NCBI GenBank assembly: GCA_963665085.2
Contig: CAXXXS010000001.1
Location: forward strand, 4,092,001-4,156,000
Reading direction: 5' to 3'
DNA: 64,000 bases
Origin: G963665085 sp963665085
GTDB lineage: Bacteria; Bacteroidota; Bacteroidia; Bacteroidales; JAAAOM01
Part shown: positions 1 to 9,162 of the stretch, one piece after another
Numbering within the stretch: position 1 is the first letter of the stretch
Layout: each line of letters starts with the position of its first letter
Translations under genes and position numbers: made by a program
The notes under the pieces: model-generated
The model's database searches: none
What the model was told of the DNA's origin: nothing
What the model saw: the letters and a program-made list of their open reading frames with translations, nothing else

Positions 1-2901
1 AGGTTCTGTATCACCAAAAACCACAGTGGTGTTTTGCGGTGTTACTGTTAATGAAGCTTTGTTAATTGTTAACGTAGCTGGTTGGTAAAATAAATCGTAA
101 TTATTATCTGCGCCACCAGATGCTATTATTGTTTCAGGATACTGGCCAACACCTAGCAGATCGTAATTTGATACAGAGACAACAGGTTTTACATCAATCA
201 CATCAAAATTATCACCTAACACAAAACCTTCGTACTGTAAATTATAAACAGGTGCGGTATTACCATATTTAATGGTAGTGTCTGTTACATTAATCAACAA
301 TGTAGCTTTTGCAACATCAATTAGAATAGAGTCTCCAATTGACTTATACTTCATTATACTATCTGATTCCGGAGAAAATTCCATCCATATTTTTTCTTGT
401 CCTGCCTGAGGGAACAATGATTCGTCAACTACAAATGTCCCTGGAATATCAGCAATACCATCATTATTAATTGCTTCAGCAGCAGAATCGCCATATGTTA
501 TTTGTGTTGTCGTTGGCCAGGTAACAGTTGGAGAAATTCTTTCGTTGTATTCTACAACTCCAATGTCAATGGTATCATTATTTATCCTGCTATTAGCAAA
601 AATATCTTCATCTGGCAGTATATTCGAAATATTAACCGTATCACCTGCATTTATACATACAGAGTTTTCTTTGATCCAATAGTTATCTTCGGCAAGCTGG
701 GAATGAAACGGGGACTTATCTAGTCGGATATTACCTGTTCCTTCCAACAATGTATCCTGAATAGCACAATAACTTATGCTCGCATTATCGTTTACGTTAT
801 ATATATTGTTTGGAGTATTCCCATAAGAAATAGTATTTTTTACAGTTGTTGTTACTCCCATATAGCTAAAATAATCCCCAAATAATATAAAACCTCCGGT
901 TGCATTATTAGTGGTATTATATGCAGTATTGTTAATAAATGTGCAGTTAATTAAATTGAATTGAAGGCCGCTCTCAGTTGATGAAGCAGAATATAATCCC
1001 CCTGCATATTTACCCTTATTTCCATCAAACAAACAATTGATGAAGTTTCCACCTGTCGCTACAGCACCACCTGAATAGCTAGGAGGTGAAACACCCATTC
1101 CGGGTATTTCTGCACCAATATTTTCTTTAAAAGTGCAGTTGATAAAGTTGCTTTTCTCACTGTTTACCCCTCCGGCATAAGCCTGTACATCTTGTTTAAC
1201 ATGATTTTTATAGAAATAACAATCTGTAAGTTCTGAATTTGATACTTCAGCTCCACCCACAGAGCCGTGACTATTAGCATAATTATTGATAAATTTACAA
1301 TTATAAAGTTTGCAGTAATATGCTTCTATTCCTCCTTGTTTAGCTGAACTACTTTCGTCATCATAGTTGCCATTGTTTATAAATTCTGTGTTTTTTATAA
1401 TTGACCTACTTGAAAACAAACCTCCTGTTCCATAAATATCTCCCATAATTTTATTATTGTTAAAACTACAATCGTAGATCTCTCCATAGCTAATAGATGC
1501 CCCTCCACACTTGCTCCCGAAATTATCAGTAAAAATGCAATTTTTAAAAACTGCATTGTAATTAAATAATCCGAAAAGGCCACCATACGAACCACCTCCA
1601 TTTATAAATGTTAGGTTTTGTATTCCTATTTTTGTTGTTGCATCTAAAGCGTAAATGTAAAAGAGAGTGAAACTCTTATCTCCTTTTATGATGACATTGT
1701 TATCATCTTTCCCAATTATATATAAAGACTGGCTGCCAAAAGAAAAAGTTGTGTCTGCAAAAACAGTATCAACTTCAAAAGTAATGGTATCTCCGCTGTT
1801 TGCATTTTCAATTGCATAACGTAACATACCCATTTGTGGTTCAGTTTTATCATCATCCGTACGTGTCACGGTCAGTGGAGATGCAAATTCGTATGCGCCA
1901 ATATCTATGTAGCTGCCTGAAATGCGGGAGTTACCAATGATATCAGAAACAGGTAGTGTTATGTTTTCAATACTACCTTTATCCACACACGCACTGTTCT
2001 GATAAAGGTTTAAGCTATCTGTTCCTAAATGGATAAAAGGAGTAATTGTTAAACCAATATTATTATTTGTACCTACCAATGAATTGCCTGATTCAAAAGC
2101 TGAATTAAAAAAAGAACAACCTGAATTATCTATATTATCTTCTGTTGCTCCCGATTTATTGTTATAAACGATACAATTATAAAATTCACAACTATTTTCA
2201 CAGCTAATTCCTGCTCCATTTCCAGCGGTTGAACTCGTATTCTGAGTTATGGTGCAATTTATAAATTTTGCATTTGAAGCATAAACCCCTCCTCCATAAT
2301 CGCTGTTATTACCAGCTACTATACAATTTATAAACTCACCACCAACGGCAAATATTCCACCTCCAGCAAGGGAATAGCCTGTGCCGCTTACATCATTATT
2401 TAAAAAACGACAATTTTTAAAAAATCCTCCGTTAGTACGTAAAGCTCCTCCTTGACCATCTCCGTCTGAAATTACACTGTTGTTTTCAAAAATACATCCA
2501 TCAACAAGCAATGTCCCACCAAATACATAAGCATACATACCCCCGCCCATTGCAGAAGATTTTTCTTTATGCCCATTTTTGATAATCAAATTCTTGATAA
2601 TTATATTGTCTGAAGAGTAACAACTAATATTGAACACGGAACCATTATTATTTACATCGATTTGAACACCATTGCCTCCATCAATGAATATCTTGCCCCC
2701 GTTAATTCGTAGCGTTGTATCGAGAAGGACATTATCTACACTAAAAATTATGGTATCCCCATTATTTGCATTCTCAATATAATACCTGAGCATTCCTTCT
2801 GAAGGGGCTAATTTATCATCGGAGGGTGTTGTTACTGTGAGAATTGTTGCATGTAGTTGAAAACTAATAAGAAGAATTAAAAAAGAAATTGGTTTTTTCA
2901 T
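1..2901 (-). CDS. Secreted beta-helix / choice-of-anchor Q protein with MBG domain (3' end outside window)
   Basis: The frame is open from an ATG at 2901 to the window edge (967 codons) and carries a signal peptide (MKKPISFLILLISFQLHA). Two tandem modules follow, roughly residues 18-345 and 346-760. Each opens with a 'Ddk..p..GMLRY.IENAN.GDTI.F.VD' segment, runs through many short parallel beta-helix turns of the type 'F.NC.F.NN...GGG', and closes with 'SRI....IDIG..E', the usual end of choice-of-anchor Q domains. The last part in view has repeats such as VTDTTIKYGNTAPVY and VTPQNTTVVFGDTEP, typical of MBG domains in large Bacteroidetes surface proteins. A secretion-system sorting tail would lie outside the window. 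Probably a cell-surface or secreted adhesin or polysaccharide-binding protein; no catalytic site was recognised. Confidence 0.8.
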   Translation of the reverse strand, partial: MKKPISFLILLISFQLHATILTVTTPSDDKLAPSEGMLRYYIENANNGDTIIFSVDNVLLDTTLRINGGKIFIDGGNGVQIDVNNNGSVFNISCYSSDNIIIKNLIIKNGHKEKSSAMGGGMYAYVFGGTLLVDGCIFENNSVISDGDGQGGALRTNGGFFKNCRFLNNDVSGTGYSLAGGGIFAVGGEFINCIVAGNNSDYGGGVYASNAKFINCTITQNTSSTAGNGAGISCENSCEFYNCIVYNNKSGATEDNIDNSGCSFFNSAFESGNSLVGTNNNIGLTITPFIHLGTDSLNLYQNSACVDKGSIENITLPVSDIIGNSRISGSYIDIGAYEFASPLTVTRTDDDKTEPQMGMLRYAIENANSGDTITFEVDTVFADTTFSFGSQSLYIIGKDDNNVIIKGDKSFTLFYIYALDATTKIGIQNLTFINGGGSYGGLFGLFNYNAVFKNCIFTDNFGSKCGGASISYGEIYDCSFNNNKIMGDIYGTGGLFSSRSIIKNTEFINNGNYDDESSSAKQGGIEAYYCKLYNCKFINNYANSHGSVGGAEVSNSELTDCYFYKNHVKQDVQAYAGGVNSEKSNFINCTFKENIGAEIPGMGVSPPSYSGGAVATGGNFINCLFDGNKGKYAGGLYSASSTESGLQFNLINCTFINNTAYNTTNNATGGFILFGDYFSYMGVTTTVKNTISYGNTPNNIYNVNDNASISYCAIQDTLLEGTGNIRLDKSPFHSQLAEDNYWIKENSVCINAGDTVNISNILPDEDIFANSRINNDTIDIGVVEYNERISPTVTWPTTTQITYGDSAAEAINNDGIADIPGTFVVDESLFPQAGQEKIWMEFSPESDSIMKYKSIGDSILIDVAKATLLINVTDTTIKYGNTAPVYNLQYEGFVLGDNFDVIDVKPVVSVSNYDLLGVGQYPETIIASGGADNNYDLFYQPATLTINKASLTVTPQNTTVVFGDTEP

Positions 2902-3209
2902 TTTATAAGCTGTGTTAAATGTAAAAATATAGTTGTGATTATGTAAAGTTGCTTAAAATATTTTATCAACTTAAAATTAAAATATAGTTTTTATAAATAC
3001 CAAGTTGACTTTACGTTTTATTATTTTTTATTGTTACAATCCATATATTTTTTTGTGTAATGTTTTTTTTCTGAACGTCAATTTTGATATTTGTAGAAAT
3101 AATTTTTGTTTTGGGAGTTCTAGAGAATTTTGTGATACAAGAATTTTTCTATTATTGCCACAATAGGTGTTATTGATAATACGTAATAGAGAAATATTTT
3201 AACCAGAGG
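2902..3209. other. Divergent intergenic region
   Basis: This AT-rich stretch separates two divergent genes. No credible small gene or hairpin was seen. It must hold both promoters, but no clear -33/-7 pair could be assigned. Confidence 0.4.
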
Positions 3210-4172
3210 ATGGGATACGAAAAAAAGAATGAGTTGCCTTTGATGCAAAAGTTTAACAATTACTTGCTTGAAACATTACAAAGTAATATCCCCGCTTACC
3301 ATGATATAATCCTTTATCTCCAAGAAAACAGGGGAAAGCAAATTCGTTCTAAACTATCACTCTTATGTGCAAGCCTGGGAGGAGAATTAAATGACAAAAG
3401 TTACCGGGCAGCAATGATTGTTGAGATGCTTCATACAGCATCCCTGCTACATGATGATATTGTAGATAATTCAGAAGAAAGGAGAGGGGTTCCATCAATA
3501 AATGCTAAATGGGGTAAAAAAACGGCCCTTTTTTCAGGGGATATTATTAGTCTAAAAGCTTTGTTGCTTTCTCTTACAAATAAAGATTATGATATTTTTG
3601 AAGTTTATGTTAAGGCTGTAGATAAAATCGTTCAAGGTGAATTGTTACAATTAAAAAAGACGTTAAACCTAAACATGAATGAAAAAACCTATTTTAGAAT
3701 TATAGAATCCAAAACAGCAGCTTTTTTTAGTGCTGCTTGCAAGTCAGGTGCTATTTCAACTTTTTCAGACGAAACACAAATTGAACAATTAAATTTATTT
3801 GGGTTGTATATTGGCATTGCATTTCAAATTAAAGATGATCTCTTTGGGTTTGGTAATCAGAATGTAGGCAAACCTATAGATAACGATATTAAGGAAAAAA
3901 AGCTAACCCTTCCGTTAATCCACACTCTTACTGTTGTACAAGAGAAGAAAAAAAGGAAAATAATAAAAATTATAAAAAGTAAGTCTATTACAAGTGCTGA
4001 AATAGATTTTATTGTAAATGAGGTAGTAATAAATGGGGGTATTGATTATTCAAAAAACAAAATGAATGAATATGGACAGAAAGCATTGGATATATTACTT
4101 TCATTTCCTGAATCAGAAGCAAGAAACGAACTCCAGAAATTAGTAAAATTTTCAACAGAGCGTAATTACTAA
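3210..4172 (+). CDS. Polyprenyl synthetase family protein (trans-isoprenyl diphosphate synthase)
   Basis: Condenses isopentenyl diphosphate with an allylic diphosphate to make linear prenyl diphosphates, for example for quinone side chains. The first aspartate-rich motif DDIVD sits at residues 82-86, inside HDDIVDNSEERRG. The second is KDDLFGFGN, with aspartates at about 209-210, followed by the usual GKP.DND..EKKLTLP segment. At 320 residues it has normal length for the IspA/IspB superfamily. The ATG at 3210 is preceded by an AGAGGA ribosome binding site. It stands alone, so chain length and role cannot be deduced from neighbours. The second motif lacks the third Asp of the classic DDxxD, a common variation. 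Confidence 0.9.
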   Translation: MGYEKKNELPLMQKFNNYLLETLQSNIPAYHDIILYLQENRGKQIRSKLSLLCASLGGELNDKSYRAAMIVEMLHTASLLHDDIVDNSEERRGVPSINAKWGKKTALFSGDIISLKALLLSLTNKDYDIFEVYVKAVDKIVQGELLQLKKTLNLNMNEKTYFRIIESKTAAFFSAACKSGAISTFSDETQIEQLNLFGLYIGIAFQIKDDLFGFGNQNVGKPIDNDIKEKKLTLPLIHTLTVVQEKKKRKIIKIIKSKSITSAEIDFIVNEVVINGGIDYSKNKMNEYGQKALDILLSFPESEARNELQKLVKFSTERNY

Positions 4173-4399
4173 AGACTGATAGATTTAAAAATTGATTATA
4201 ACTTTCATTTTAATATTTTGTTCTGCGAATTCCTATACAGGTTTTTTTTCAGACATCAATGCTATTCATTTTTTACACACTTCAATATATTCTTTATTTT
4301 TATTGGTACAGTATAAATAGCGGATGGTAAATTTCAATATGATGTAGAACATAAAGAATCTTTAGCAACCCTCATTTAAATTGTTTTAATTTGATTTTG

Positions 4400-4747
4400 A
4401 TGAAAAAAAAGATTGATCTAAATAATCGGAAATTCTCTATACAATCGAACACAGAGAATGGAGAAGTATCTGGAGAAACAATATTTTCCTACGAGCAATC
4501 GGATGATATTATCTCTGCAAGTTATCAAGGGGGTGAAATTATTAAAGGCAACTTAATAGGAAAAATTATCGATGACATGTATTTTGAATTTGTATACCAT
4601 CATATAAATTTAAAAGGAGAAATTATGACTGGTAAATGTCATTCAATCCCGGATGTTTTAGATACAGGTAAGATTATCCTGAAGGAAAACTGGCAGTGGA
4701 CATGTAAGGATAACAGCAAAGGCGAATCTGTGCTAATTGAATTATAA
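4400..4747 (+). CDS. Small conserved protein of the so-called 'n-acetylglutamate synthase' family
   Basis: About 115 residues from the ATG at 4400; a TTG three codons upstream is a less likely start. The pattern NNRKFS.QSNTENGEVS.ETIF.YEQ...I.SA.Y.GG.I.KG.LIG, followed by GEIMTGKCHS and a KGES end, matches a family common in Bacteroidetes and Firmicutes. Many databases label it n-acetylglutamate synthase without experimental support. No signal peptide or membrane segment is seen, so it is probably cytosolic. It resembles a small beta-sandwich rather than a GNAT acetyltransferase, and I would not infer arginine biosynthesis from the label. Confidence 0.7.
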   Translation: MKKKIDLNNRKFSIQSNTENGEVSGETIFSYEQSDDIISASYQGGEIIKGNLIGKIIDDMYFEFVYHHINLKGEIMTGKCHSIPDVLDTGKIILKENWQWTCKDNSKGESVLIEL

Positions 4748-4893
4748 ATGAGTGTTTTGTGATAAGTGAGAACTGGAAAAATGGATGATTAATAAAAAAA
4801 AACAATGATTGATGCTTAGAAAAGATTACACCCTGATACATCCATAAAAAAGAAAATAAAAACGATTTTGAATTAAAAAATTTACGATTTAAC

Positions 4894-6993
4894 ATGAAAA
4901 TATTGCCCTCTGTTGATTTCTATAAACCCATGATTATTAGAATAAATTACATTATTTATACTGTTTTGTTTTTTCTGTTTTTCTCATTTTCACTTTCCGC
5001 CAACAACATTGATAGCCTGAAATTACAGTTAGAAGAAAGCAGTGGATCCAATCAAATAGATGTTTTAATACAGTTAAGTAAAGCGTATTGGACCATTTCT
5101 CCCAGTAATGGTATATTTTATGCCAACGAGGCTGTTAACTTACTCAAAAAATTCCCCAATCAACAGAAGGAAGCAAAAGCATTACTTTATGCTGGGGTAA
5201 ATGCATGGTTTATGGGTTCTTATGATGAAGCAATTGGTTATTATCAGAGTTCGTTAACCATTGCATGTGAGATTGATGATAAAAGACTTTGTGCTTATAA
5301 CCTGAATAATCTCGGAATGGTTAATACTTATTTAAAAAATTATGAAGAAGCAATCACAAATTACACGAAATCATCAAAAATGATCGATGAATTGGGTGAT
5401 AAGATTGAATATGCTAAAATTCAGAATAATATTGCAGGCCTAAAAATGAACCTTGGAGACCCGGACAAAGCTTTAGAATTAAATCTTCTTGCCTTGGAAA
5501 TTATTGAAAAATCCGACGAGCAAATTTTTCTTATTTGGCTTTACAATGATATTGGAACAGTCTACAATAAACAGGGAAATGTTAACCGGGCATTGTTGTA
5601 TTACAATAAAGCTTTACAATTAAGTAATGAACTTAATAATACTTTGGGAAAGTCAAAAACAATGAATTTGATGGGAAATGTTTATTTAGAGAATAAGGAT
5701 TATGATAAAGCAAATAAATATTTCTTTGATGCCCTTAAACATGCCCAGGTAGCTGATGCAAAAGACGATATAAATATTACGTATAAAAATATTTCCAACT
5801 ATTTTGCTGCAGTAGGCAATTTTAAAAAGTCTCTTGAATACTATAAGTTTTATAAAGAAATAAGCGATAGTACGATCAATGAAAATAAACTTCGAACAAT
5901 CATTGAAATGCAATCCCGTTATGCTCTTGAAAGTGCAGAAAATGAAAATCAATTATTACAAAAGAATCTTGAGATAAAGGAACTAACGATTAAAAAAAAT
6001 AATACCCAACGCACGTTTCTAATTATCTCTTTGTTAATGACAACTATATTGATTGTTCTTTTTTACAACCGCCTTATAATTAGAAAAAAGAAAAACAAGG
6101 AATTAAATGAAAAGAACGCTATAATTTCCAAGCAAAAACATCAACTATCGAAAACATTAGCAATTCAGCATCAATTAAATGAAACTTTACGGGAGCAAAA
6201 AGAACAGATACTCTCTGTCCAAAAGAATTTGGAACAGATAAACAAAGAACTTGAAGAATCTAACGCTACGAAAGATAAATTCTTTTCTATTATAGCACAT
6301 GATTTAAGGGGCCCTATTAGCGATATACTTTCACTTTCAACATTAATTCAAGAAAATCAAGATAGGTATACCCCAGAGGAATTAAACAGGTTTTTTACAC
6401 TTACAAAAAGTGCGGCACAATGCACACATGAATTATTAGAAAATCTTTTAACATGGGCCCGTTCGCAACGCAATGAAATTGCCTATGAGCCTGGATTATA
6501 CGATTTAAAAGAAATTTTAGAAGATACAATTGCTATTTTTAAACTAAAAGCTACAGATAAAAAGTTAATCTTTATTAATAACTGCACCAGGCCATGTATT
6601 TGTTACTTTGATAAAAATATGGTAAAGAATACAATAACCAACCTAATTAATAATGCAACCAAATTCACAAATAAAGGTGGTAAAATAGAAATAGATGCAC
6701 AGATTATTGAAAATCAAGTTAGGTTATCAATTTGTGATAATGGAGTTGGCATGAGGCCCGAAGTAAAAGAAAAGCTGTTTAATATTAACAGTAAACAGCC
6801 AAGTCAAAAAGGTACAGATGGTGAAAAAGGAACTGGATTGGGGTTAATTCTTTGTAAAGAATTAATTAAAAAACATAAAGGTGAAATCTGGGCCGAAAGT
6901 GAACTGGGCAATGGATCAACTTTTTATTTTACAATACCTTATGATTGTGAGGAAATGAGGTTAAGCGGAGCATTTGAATCTAATTATACCTAA
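4894..6993 (+). CDS. TPR-containing sensor histidine kinase
   Basis: 699 residues. Order of domains: signal peptide or N-terminal membrane anchor (about residues 10-35); periplasmic tetratricopeptide repeats (about 40-360; repeated 'A...Y..AL......' units); a transmembrane helix at about 373-393; a coiled-coil linker (about 395-460); HisKA with the phospho-accepting His469 in FFSIIAHDLRGP; and an HATPase_c domain with N-box (TNLINNATKFT), G1 (DNGVGM) and G2 (GTGLGL) boxes. This is a common Bacteroidetes architecture in which the TPR region senses a periplasmic protein or complex. No response regulator gene is adjacent, so the partner is unknown. Confidence 0.9.
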   Translation: MKILPSVDFYKPMIIRINYIIYTVLFFLFFSFSLSANNIDSLKLQLEESSGSNQIDVLIQLSKAYWTISPSNGIFYANEAVNLLKKFPNQQKEAKALLYAGVNAWFMGSYDEAIGYYQSSLTIACEIDDKRLCAYNLNNLGMVNTYLKNYEEAITNYTKSSKMIDELGDKIEYAKIQNNIAGLKMNLGDPDKALELNLLALEIIEKSDEQIFLIWLYNDIGTVYNKQGNVNRALLYYNKALQLSNELNNTLGKSKTMNLMGNVYLENKDYDKANKYFFDALKHAQVADAKDDINITYKNISNYFAAVGNFKKSLEYYKFYKEISDSTINENKLRTIIEMQSRYALESAENENQLLQKNLEIKELTIKKNNTQRTFLIISLLMTTILIVLFYNRLIIRKKKNKELNEKNAIISKQKHQLSKTLAIQHQLNETLREQKEQILSVQKNLEQINKELEESNATKDKFFSIIAHDLRGPISDILSLSTLIQENQDRYTPEELNRFFTLTKSAAQCTHELLENLLTWARSQRNEIAYEPGLYDLKEILEDTIAIFKLKATDKKLIFINNCTRPCICYFDKNMVKNTITNLINNATKFTNKGGKIEIDAQIIENQVRLSICDNGVGMRPEVKEKLFNINSKQPSQKGTDGEKGTGLGLILCKELIKKHKGEIWAESELGNGSTFYFTIPYDCEEMRLSGAFESNYT

Positions 6994-7045
6994 AACCGAA
7001 GGTGAAATTTATAAATCACTGATTTCGAAGATATTTTACAGGGAA

Positions 7046-7106
7046 AACTTCACCAAATGGGTGAAGGGAAATTAATTTTATTGAGCTCGTCTTTTGTCCT
7101 CGGTTC
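7046..7106. repeat. Dispersed 61-bp repeat, copy A
   Basis: About 52 of 62 aligned positions match 51667-51728 in the same orientation. It starts with a small palindrome (CTTCACC-AAAT-GGGTGAAG) and ends with TTTGTCCTCGGTTC. It lies between the 3' ends of the kinase and of the broken defence gene. Confidence 0.6.
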
Positions 7107-7257
7107 GTTTGGCCGGTATGAAACGGTGGGTTTGCGGAGTTTGTTCCCAAAACCGTCCTTAAAGGCCATAACAGGCTGGCTTTGTAAGCTTTTTTGTGAG
7201 TTTTTGTTCAAGCGTGGCTCGTGCAACTTGCCAATGTGCTTACAAATAGGGTTGGAA
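7107..7257. other. Intergenic edge of the accessory island
   Basis: This stretch is richer in G and C than its surroundings and has no convincing gene. It holds a 9-bp inverted pair, TTTGTAAGC near 7180 and GCTTACAAA near 7240, flanking about 50 bases. No function can be assigned; open frames here look fortuitous. Confidence 0.35.
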
Positions 7258-7629
7258 TCATTTAGGGACTTTTTTAGTTGGAAGATGTTTCCCAAAATAA
7301 GCAATCAATATTTTTTTATTTTCTTTATCTGGTAAAAAATGCAATCGCATTTCACCGCTAAAATTTTTTACATGATAACCAAAAAAAAGAGGAACTCCAT
7401 TTACGTTAAATTTTCTGTGTATTGCAAATTTTGGATTTTGTTTAACACTTTCTGATTCATCGGATATATCTAACATTGTTTTATCTTGTATTGATTTTAA
7501 TGAAAAATCATTAACTGAATCTATACAATAATTATCGAGAGATTTTAAAACTTCCCATAACTGATTAAATATCGTATCAGATATTGATAAGCCTTTAAAA
7601 TTCCTTTCAGAATTTCCACAAAAAACTAA
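7258..7629 (-). pseudogene. C-terminal fragment of the interrupted third gene of the DUF262/DUF3696 cassette
   Basis: Downstream part of the gene whose 5' part is at 8551-9153. The frame is open across the whole fragment and reads VFCGNSERNFKG... to ...FGYHVKNFSGEMRLHF and IAYFGKHLPTKKVPK before TGA at 7258. Removing the IS and one copy of TAA joins the halves in frame as FKNL-VFCGNSER, giving 324 residues. The first Met in this fragment is at 7476 (MLDISDE), so any product made from it would lack the family's N-terminal part. No catalytic motif was recognised. Confidence 0.85.
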
Positions 7630-7710
7630 GAAACTGTCTAAATTTTAATTAATGAAAATATTATAGTAAAAACCCCGCTAAAAATAACAATATAAAACAT
7701 TGACTATCAG

Positions 7711-7741
7711 TTGTTTGTATGGATAAATTTATGTATCTTTG
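7711..7741 (+). promoter_or_regulatory. Predicted Bacteroidetes-type promoter of the transposase
   Basis: The -7 element TATCTTTG (7734-7741) matches TAnnTTTG. A TTG at 7711-7713 lies 20 nt upstream as the -33 element. The transposase ATG is 24 nt downstream. Confidence 0.6.
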
Positions 7742-7764
7742 TGAGTACCAACAACATAAAGAAA

Positions 7765-8526
7765 ATGAAATCGTACCCAACAGACATTACAGATAGCCAA
7801 TGGAAAACAATATTAAGCATTTTAAGAGACAATCGGAAGCGAAAGTATTCATTACGTGATATTTTCGATGCAATCTTCTATCTTCTTAAAACAGGCTGTC
7901 AGTGGCGAATGCTTCCAAATAATTTTCCTCCATGGAAAACGGTTTATTATTATTTTTCAAAGTGGAAAAATGACGGGACTATTGAATTAATACATGAATT
8001 ATTAAGAGATATGATTCGACTTAAATCCGGAAAAAACGAATCGCCAAGCGTGGCACTTATTGACAGCCAATCTGTTAAAACAACAAGAAGCGGAGGTGTA
8101 TGCAGAGGTATAGACGGCGGTAAAAAAACGAAAGGCAGAAAAAGGCATATTATCGTGGATACAATGGGCCTATTATTAACAGTAATAGTTCACGCGGCCA
8201 ATGAACATGACAGTAAAGCTGCATCAAAAGTAATAGTTGAACTTAAAGGTCGATTTCATCGCTTAATAAAAATAATTGCTGATGGTGGATATAGAGGTGA
8301 ATTAGTAGAGAAAACGCAGCGAACATTTGGATGGATTTTAGAAATTGTACTCAGAAAAGATTCAACCAAAAAGTTTGAGGTATTACCCAAGAGATGGGTA
8401 GTAGAAAGAACTTTTGCTTGGTTTGAAAGCTATAGAAGATTGAGTAAAGATTTTGAGTATCATCCAGAAACAAGCCAAGTAATGATTCAACTTGCTATGA
8501 TAAAATTAATGCTTAACAGAATTTAA
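7765..8526 (+). CDS. IS5-family transposase (DUF4096 + DDE domain)
   Basis: 253 residues from the ATG at 7765. The open frame reaches upstream to 7711, but MKSYPTDITDSQWKTI is the usual start of this family and the predicted promoter lies inside the extension. The N-terminal DUF4096 helix-turn-helix domain (about residues 1-80, with CQWRMLP) is followed by the DDE nuclease core: Asp100 in LIDSQSVKTT, Asp173 in IADGGYRG, and Glu214 in VVERTFAWFESYRRLSKDFE. Many relatives encode this as two overlapping frames joined by frameshifting; here it is one uninterrupted frame, so the enzyme should be functional. Confidence 0.95.
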   Translation: MKSYPTDITDSQWKTILSILRDNRKRKYSLRDIFDAIFYLLKTGCQWRMLPNNFPPWKTVYYYFSKWKNDGTIELIHELLRDMIRLKSGKNESPSVALIDSQSVKTTRSGGVCRGIDGGKKTKGRKRHIIVDTMGLLLTVIVHAANEHDSKAASKVIVELKGRFHRLIKIIADGGYRGELVEKTQRTFGWILEIVLRKDSTKKFEVLPKRWVVERTFAWFESYRRLSKDFEYHPETSQVMIQLAMIKLMLNRI

Positions 8527-8535
8527 ATTTAAAAT

Positions 8536-9153
8536 TTAGACAGTTTCTAAGTTTTTAAATTCAGTCTCTCTATTCTCCCATAGTACATTACCTTTTCGTA
8601 GATTTGATTTTCTTTGTGCCTCAATGTGCAATAAATATTCTTGCCAGGTTTCATATAAAGCAACATTATTTATGTCAACTAGTTCTTCAGAATAATTTTC
8701 GTCAATAATCTCATTTTTAATTGCTCTAATTGTTTTATTCCGCCAGATTTCCTCTGAATCAAAACTAATACACAATTGTTTCAAAAAATAGGCAGCTCCA
8801 ATAGATGGAAATAATTGATTTGGTTTTTCAGACAGATAAAAGTCACTATTATCAAATCGGTTTATTATTTCAATCGAATCTCTTGGGATAAGTGGGATAT
8901 CTGTTTTTGAAATAAAACTTTTTATTTTCCGTTCAAACTCTTTGTCCTTACCTTTTAGCCATTCTCTAATGGGTATTTCGTTGCAAACTTGCATTTCAAA
9001 CCAATTATTTCCTAATCTTTCACTTACTCTAATAGTCTTGAATCTATACGAAAAAGCCTCATTAACAATCTTTAAGAAAGATGGAAATTTATGATTTGCA
9101 TCAGAAATTGTTTTAAAAGGTATTGACTCTTCGTTTAATATTAAAAATTCCAT
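8536..9153 (-). pseudogene. N-terminal part of the third gene of a DUF262/DUF3696 (Menshen-like) cassette, truncated by IS5
   Basis: The native frame runs from the ATG at 9153 to 8551 and then enters the IS, adding Glu-Thr-Val and a stop. The product would be 205 residues instead of 324. It begins 9 nt after the ATPase gene, so all three genes form one transcription unit. No known domain was recognised and no signal peptide or membrane segment is present, so it is soluble. Family members with the ending ...LRLHF...KKI.IAY.GKHLPT are, from memory, encoded beside SMC-like ATPases. I infer it is the third (effector or sensor) component of the system and that the insertion inactivates it. Confidence 0.8.
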
Positions 9154-9162
9154 AACGAAGAA

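Larger units (their letters stand above)
7630..8547 (+). mobile_element. IS5-family insertion sequence, 918 bp, complete
   Basis: The ends are perfect inverted repeats: GAAACTGTCTAAATTTTAA at the left and its complement at the right (8529-8547). A 3-bp direct repeat TAA (7627-7629 and 8548-8550) is the target duplication, as expected for IS5 relatives that insert at TNA. The element carries one intact transposase gene. It sits inside the third gene of the DUF262/DUF3696 cassette. Perfect ends, an intact transposase and intact flanking frames point to a recent insertion. Confidence 0.92.

Noticed and set aside
502..723. Plus-strand open frame inside the beta-helix gene, and a similar minus-strand one at 1395-1601
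   Set aside because: The long minus-strand frame of the beta-helix protein explains the whole region.
2101..2500. Periodic short motifs suggesting a CRISPR or tandem repeat
   Set aside because: The periodicity reflects beta-helix turns in the encoded protein; units vary and there are no constant repeats with spacers.
7090..7120. CTCGGTTCG-type sequence resembling a tRNA T-arm
   Set aside because: No acceptor, D or anticodon stems can be drawn around it, and the sequence is part of the dispersed repeat.
7057..7335. Opposed open frames at 7050-7335 that could be small genes
   Set aside because: They span a repeat and the end of the broken defence gene, have no ribosome binding site and show no natural protein composition.
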